DNA of 52,549 nucleotides from Chara braunii. Its lineage: Eukaryota > Streptophyta > Charophyceae > Charales > Characeae. The stretch lies in contig BFEA01000475.1 in NCBI GenBank assembly GCA_003427395.1, positions 648,976 to 701,524 of the forward strand. The letters are read 5' to 3'. The notes beneath the pieces are model-generated. The model saw nothing but the letters and a program-made list of their open reading frames with translations, made no database searches and had not been told where the DNA came from. A program made the position numbers and the translations under genes. Shown piece by piece: positions 49,076-52,549 of this stretch. Numbering within the stretch: position 1 is the stretch's first letter; each line of letters starts with the position of its first letter.

Positions 49076-49921
49076 GGTATAGCAATCTACATGTTTTACG
49101 TGTTTAGGCGTGCGCCCTGGGGTGTTCGCCGTTCAGATGTTTCCATGAGGAGAATTAGCTGAAGTCTCGGCAGTAGAAGCTTTTCGAAGTAGGGAGATCC
49201 GAGGACGAAGAGGAAGCCAACTTGAAGAACTCTGTTGGTAAGACTTTCGAATTCCGTGAGTATTAAGTAAGAAGCGGGAGGTCTTCCTTTCGTCATGGGA
49301 TAAGAAGAGAGGAGAGTCGGAGGTAAGACTATGGTACACCCTCGACCTTGTCGCTCGAAGTCGAAAGAGGAAGATTCAGGGGGTCAGAGACAGTCACGGG
49401 AGTTGGAAGGCGTTGGTAAGTGGGTCTCTCTTGGGTCGAGTGCTCTTAAGACACGCCAAGGGGAGCAAAATTTGGGAATTGTATGAAGCTTACTTTGAAT
49501 ACACCTAATTCAGTGTTAAGGTAGAACATGTGGACTCGCTTCTCGTAACTGATAAAGCGGGTGGAAGTTTCAGGTTATTTACGGGGAGTGTAGTTAGACG
49601 GTGGTGAGACACGAAAGGTGTTTGCGGCAGAAGGTGAAATGCTCGAACGGCGCCTTATTGCAAGAACCCCCTTTGTCCCAGCACGCACAACAGCTCGACT
49701 AGAAGATTGGAGGCTCCAAGTCGCTGCAGGCAGAGTATAATACCGGGGTAAAGTAACCCGAGGCAAGTCAACGTCGAAGGTCCGTGATACAAGTCATTCA
49801 GTCGAGAAGTCGAGGCGAGATAGTTTCTGGAGATTAACTACCAGTATTCGAACGACACCAAAAACCGAAGGAAGGAAGACGCTCGTAGTTAAAACTCCGA
49901 TGATGCCGAGTGGAGGCAGTG
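49076..49921 (+). other. Probable 5' leader of LINE-4, non-coding
   Basis: No frame with family features. Purine-rich words (GAGAAGTCGAGGCG, GGAAGGAAGACGCTCG) precede the ORF1 ATG at 49,922. Confidence 0.45.
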
Positions 49922-51193
49922 ATGGTAGAGAAGGGAGGAGGGAAGACCACTCCCCCCCCTGGGCAAGGGGAAATTCCGATCTCAGAGGAGGATCGAGTGC
50001 GATTTTTAATCGCGAAATGTTATGAGGAGGGAATCTTCCCAGAAAGGCTAAAAGAAGACTAGTTTGTTTATGAGAATGGTGTGCGGGTGTTCGTGGTGGA
50101 TAAACAAGTGGGGGAGCTAACGACCAGATAGCTTAAGGAGTAGACTGTGACAGTGATATTTCAAGGCGAAGCACGTTCCTTACTGACGAAAGTTAGAGAG
50201 GACTTAATACGTGCATATGAGAACGACTGGATCAGAGCACGGACTTTCTCACGAACGTTAAAGAGAGGGAGGGTTCATTCTGAAGACCAGAACGCAACAT
50301 CCTATGTGGCTATGACAAGAGAGATCGCACAATGGCTGATCAATAAAGGAGAGGACAACATCATCATCCGGGGAATAGCATATAAAATGTTGTTCAAACC
50401 CTGGATGACTCGTCGGGAGCTTGAGGAGAGGAGGAGATCGGAAGACGCATCCAAGTTCTGGGTGATGGCTCTCCGGGTCCCGCTGAGAGCTATGTTCCCA
50501 ATTGTTGATGCTATCGAGCAAAGTATGAGAAGGATCATTAATGCAATTCCGCCACAGCCAGATCCTACACGGCCTAAGTTGATGAATATGAAGTTTGAGT
50601 TGGCTCCAGAGGCAGAGGGAGGTTTTCTTCCTATACTCCCGCTGTGTTTGGAGGATGGGGAGAACATTAATGTGGAAATTGTCTGCAAACACACCCCTTG
50701 GTGCGACAGATGCAAGTGGTGGAACCACATGGCTACGGACGGGTGCCCCAAACTAGTTCAACAATGGGAAGGGCAGGAAGCAGTGGGCGATATAGGGGAT
50801 AATTTTTCGCAGAGGAATAGACAACAACTCCCTTCAAGTACTTTAGGTGGAATCAAGGAAGCAGCTAAAGATCTTTCAGTGGAGATACCTCAACAGGCGA
50901 TGGCGGAGTCCTCCATTCGCGCTGCTTCGAGAGCACAGCAGTACCAAGGTTCTCGAGGTCCTCCTCAAGAACTGAGAACTCGACCTCAGCAGTTACAGGG
51001 ACAGATGGCATATGCCCATATGAATGTGGGTATGCAGCAGCAGGTCCCACAAGGGGGACTGCGAGGAGTACCTGGGCACCAAGCTAGGTGTTTAGGGACA
51101 GGATTCATTCCTTTCAGACCAAGTATGATACTAGCTTACCACCAAGGTTACGGACAGGGGAACCCCGGGACACAGAACTATCAAGGGTTCTAG
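49922..51193 (+). pseudogene. LINE-4 ORF1
   Basis: ATG at 49,922 opens MVEKGGGKTTPPPGQGE, then SEEDRVRFLIAKCYEEGIFP. Three in-frame TAG codons (near 50,060, 50,132 and 50,141) interrupt the N-terminus. At the second, LINE-2 has TGG (Trp) in the aligned word WLKEH, so it arose by a single G-to-A change. From 50,147 the frame is open for 348 codons: LIRAYENDWIRARTF, TREIAQWLINKGEDNIIIRG, YKMLFKPWMTRRELEERRR, FWVMALRVPLRAMFP and the knuckle CDRCKWWNHMATDGCP (C-x2-C-x4-H-x5-C, residues ~186-200). A Gln/Gly/Pro-rich tail (MQQQVPQGGLRG, YHQGYGQGNPG) follows, then TAG 51,191. This copy best preserves the ORF1 core. Confidence 0.85.
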
Positions 51194-51480
51194 AACACTA
51201 TTGGTGAGCAGGTGTGGCAAGCATCAATCTTTTGGCAGCTGCAGGAATCCTATCCCCGGAGATGTTAGGCCAGACACCTTCCCAGAGAACCTGCAGAACT
51301 CAAGACAGGTATGTGGTCAAGAATCAATCAGAGAGCAGGTAGTGGTGCACGAAGCACGGGGAGAAGGGGGCGAGACAGATGATGGACAGGAAAGGCAGCA
51401 GCTGCAGGACAAGAGAATTCGAGGGGATGGCATCCGTAGAACACAAGGAAAGGAGTTAGTAACGCTCATGGGCTGTGTGT
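51194..51480 (+). pseudogene. LINE-4 sequence downstream of ORF1 core, then truncation
   Basis: Continues Gln/Glu/Arg-rich in shifted frames (IREQVVVHEARGEGGETDDG, RQQLQDKRIRGDG). It then ends near 51,470 without the C-terminal ORF1 domain, endonuclease or RT, so LINE-4 is truncated on its 3' side. Confidence 0.55.
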
Positions 51481-51486
51481 CCGAAA

Positions 51487-51565
51487 TTGGATTTAACGCG
51501 GGTTTCGCGTTGAAAAATTCAACGCGCGTTGAATTCACGTTAAACTCCCGTTCAAACGCGAGTGG
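51487..51565. repeat. Cluster of CGCGTTGAA/TTCAACGCG inverted repeats
   Basis: CGCGTTGAA-AAA-TTCAACGCG forms a 9-bp perfect stem with a 3-nt loop, and CGCGTTGAATTCACGTT follows at once, so the middle arm could pair with either side. GTTCAAACGCGAGTGGAACGCG continues the theme to about 51,565. Confidence 0.75.
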
Positions 51566-51599
51566 AACGCGAATTAACGGGGTCCGGGATGATTTTTTT

Positions 51600-52379
51600 C
51601 CTAGGCTAAAAATTATTGTTGAGGACTACAACCCTTTTAAAAAAATCAAAAACAATAACACACAATGAAAAAACAAAAACTAAAAATTTAATCAAATGAG
51701 TGTTTTTGTTTTGGGTTTCACACAGATTTTTTAAGGGCTAAAACAAAAAACAAAAAAAACAAATAAAAAATTTAGGGTTGTAGATCTGTCAAAGATGTAC
51801 AACAATTTATTTTTTATTTTACTTTTTTGGAACTTCGTGTATGTTTAAAAAAATCAAAACCATAAAAAGGAAATTAAAAAAAGGAAAAAAAGACACACAC
51901 ACACACAAAATTGAGCCTGTAGCAGGTTGCATGAGTCTGGCGTCAGTTGGTTGAGGGAACCCAGGTCCTGGGCCGCCTGTGTGAATGTATGGAAAGCAGG
52001 CCCTGGGCTGGATACGGGTACTGGGCCAAACACAGGCCAAAGGCAGTTGGGGGCATGCAACCACCTCAGGCCCAAGGCCTGTTCTCGTTCGTGCTGTGCC
52101 TCAGGCTACCAGGGCCTACTGGAAGCATCCTGGGACTGAACACAGGCAGGCCCCTTCGACATAGCAAAGGGTCTGCCTCCACATTGGGCATTCGGGTGCT
52201 GGCTGCATGCTGCGTAAGCGCTGCCGCGTTGTAGCTCGTGCCACTCACGCGCTCACGGGCGACCAGGAAGGAGCAGGTAGCCATAGCCGAGCTGCGCTAC
52301 TGAGAGCTGGGTGTGGCGCAAGGTGGTCCTTGGGTGCAAGTGGAATCTGTGTGTTGGGGAACGAGGTTGTGAGTAAGGC
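51600..52379. other. AT-rich then mixed sequence, no gene seen
   Basis: 51,600-51,905 is A/T-rich with many AAAACAAAAA words. 51,905-52,300 has recurring CAGGCCCTGGGC, CCTGGGCCGCC and CAGGCCCAAGGCC words, but no family-like protein. Confidence 0.5.
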
Positions 52380-52549
52380 GAGACACACTCTTACGCGCAG
52401 GCACGAACACACTTACACTTACACACACACACACACACTTACAAACACACACATATACACACACACTTACAAACACACACATACACACACACACTTACAA
52501 ACACACACATACACATACACACACATACACATACACACACACACTTACA
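52380..52549. repeat. (CA)n with CTTACAAACACACACATA units
   Basis: Tandem ACACTTACAAACACACACAT units of about 30-36 bp in a CA-rich tract that runs off the end of the window. Confidence 0.92.

Overview
The window looks like repeat-rich nuclear DNA of a plant-lineage eukaryote. The evidence is degraded L1-like LINEs with a plant-style ORF1, a solo LTR starting TGTGACACCC, long AAT/GAT/CA microsatellites, and an inserted piece of mitochondrial nad9 (a gene kept in the mtDNA of streptophytes and many algae). The LINE load, the Ulp1-like protease and the ParB-like gene fit a charophyte alga such as Chara, but that is a guess from memory of such genomes and was not tested. I see no bacterial operon, no CRISPR array and no intact rRNA or tRNA gene.

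Layout. 0-6.5 kb: LINE-1 on the minus strand, split by a 2,340-bp solo LTR. 7.0-13.4 kb: LINE-2 on the plus strand, split by a nad9-containing mitochondrial insert (8,111-8,507) and by a ~965-bp terminal-inverted-repeat element (9,773-10,737). 14.2-17.0 kb: a ~536-bp satellite. 17-23 kb: non-coding DNA with microsatellites, a tRNA-Cys-like relic, a 61-bp-arm hairpin and a dense cluster of a 24-bp near-palindrome. 23.3-33.3 kb: the only stretch with long non-LINE reading frames. It holds an unrecognised 335-aa ORF, a ParB-like domain ORF followed by pieces resembling a beta-class N6/N4 DNA methyltransferase (one frame broken by a few stops), an acidic low-complexity ORF, and a C48/Ulp1-type cysteine protease domain. 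33.4-41.4 kb: low-complexity and repeat DNA, including three copies of an 80-90-bp hairpin. 41.5-48.7 kb: LINE-3, the most complete copy, with ORF1, endonuclease, reverse transcriptase, zinc-finger tail and poly(A). 48.9-51.2 kb: LINE-4, mainly ORF1. The end is CA-rich.

The four LINE copies are mutually homologous and can be read against each other. That is how the nested insertions were delimited. The two observations most worth follow-up are (i) the ParB-like plus methyltransferase-like plus Ulp1-like cluster, possibly a domesticated or mobile-element-borne DNA-modification gene set that has decayed, and (ii) the palindrome built as arm GAAGTTCG, 8-nt spacer close to CCGGGATC, arm CGAACTTC. 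It recurs about 28 times between 14 and 32 kb and reappears near 34 kb with both arms changed in a compensating way around the same spacer.
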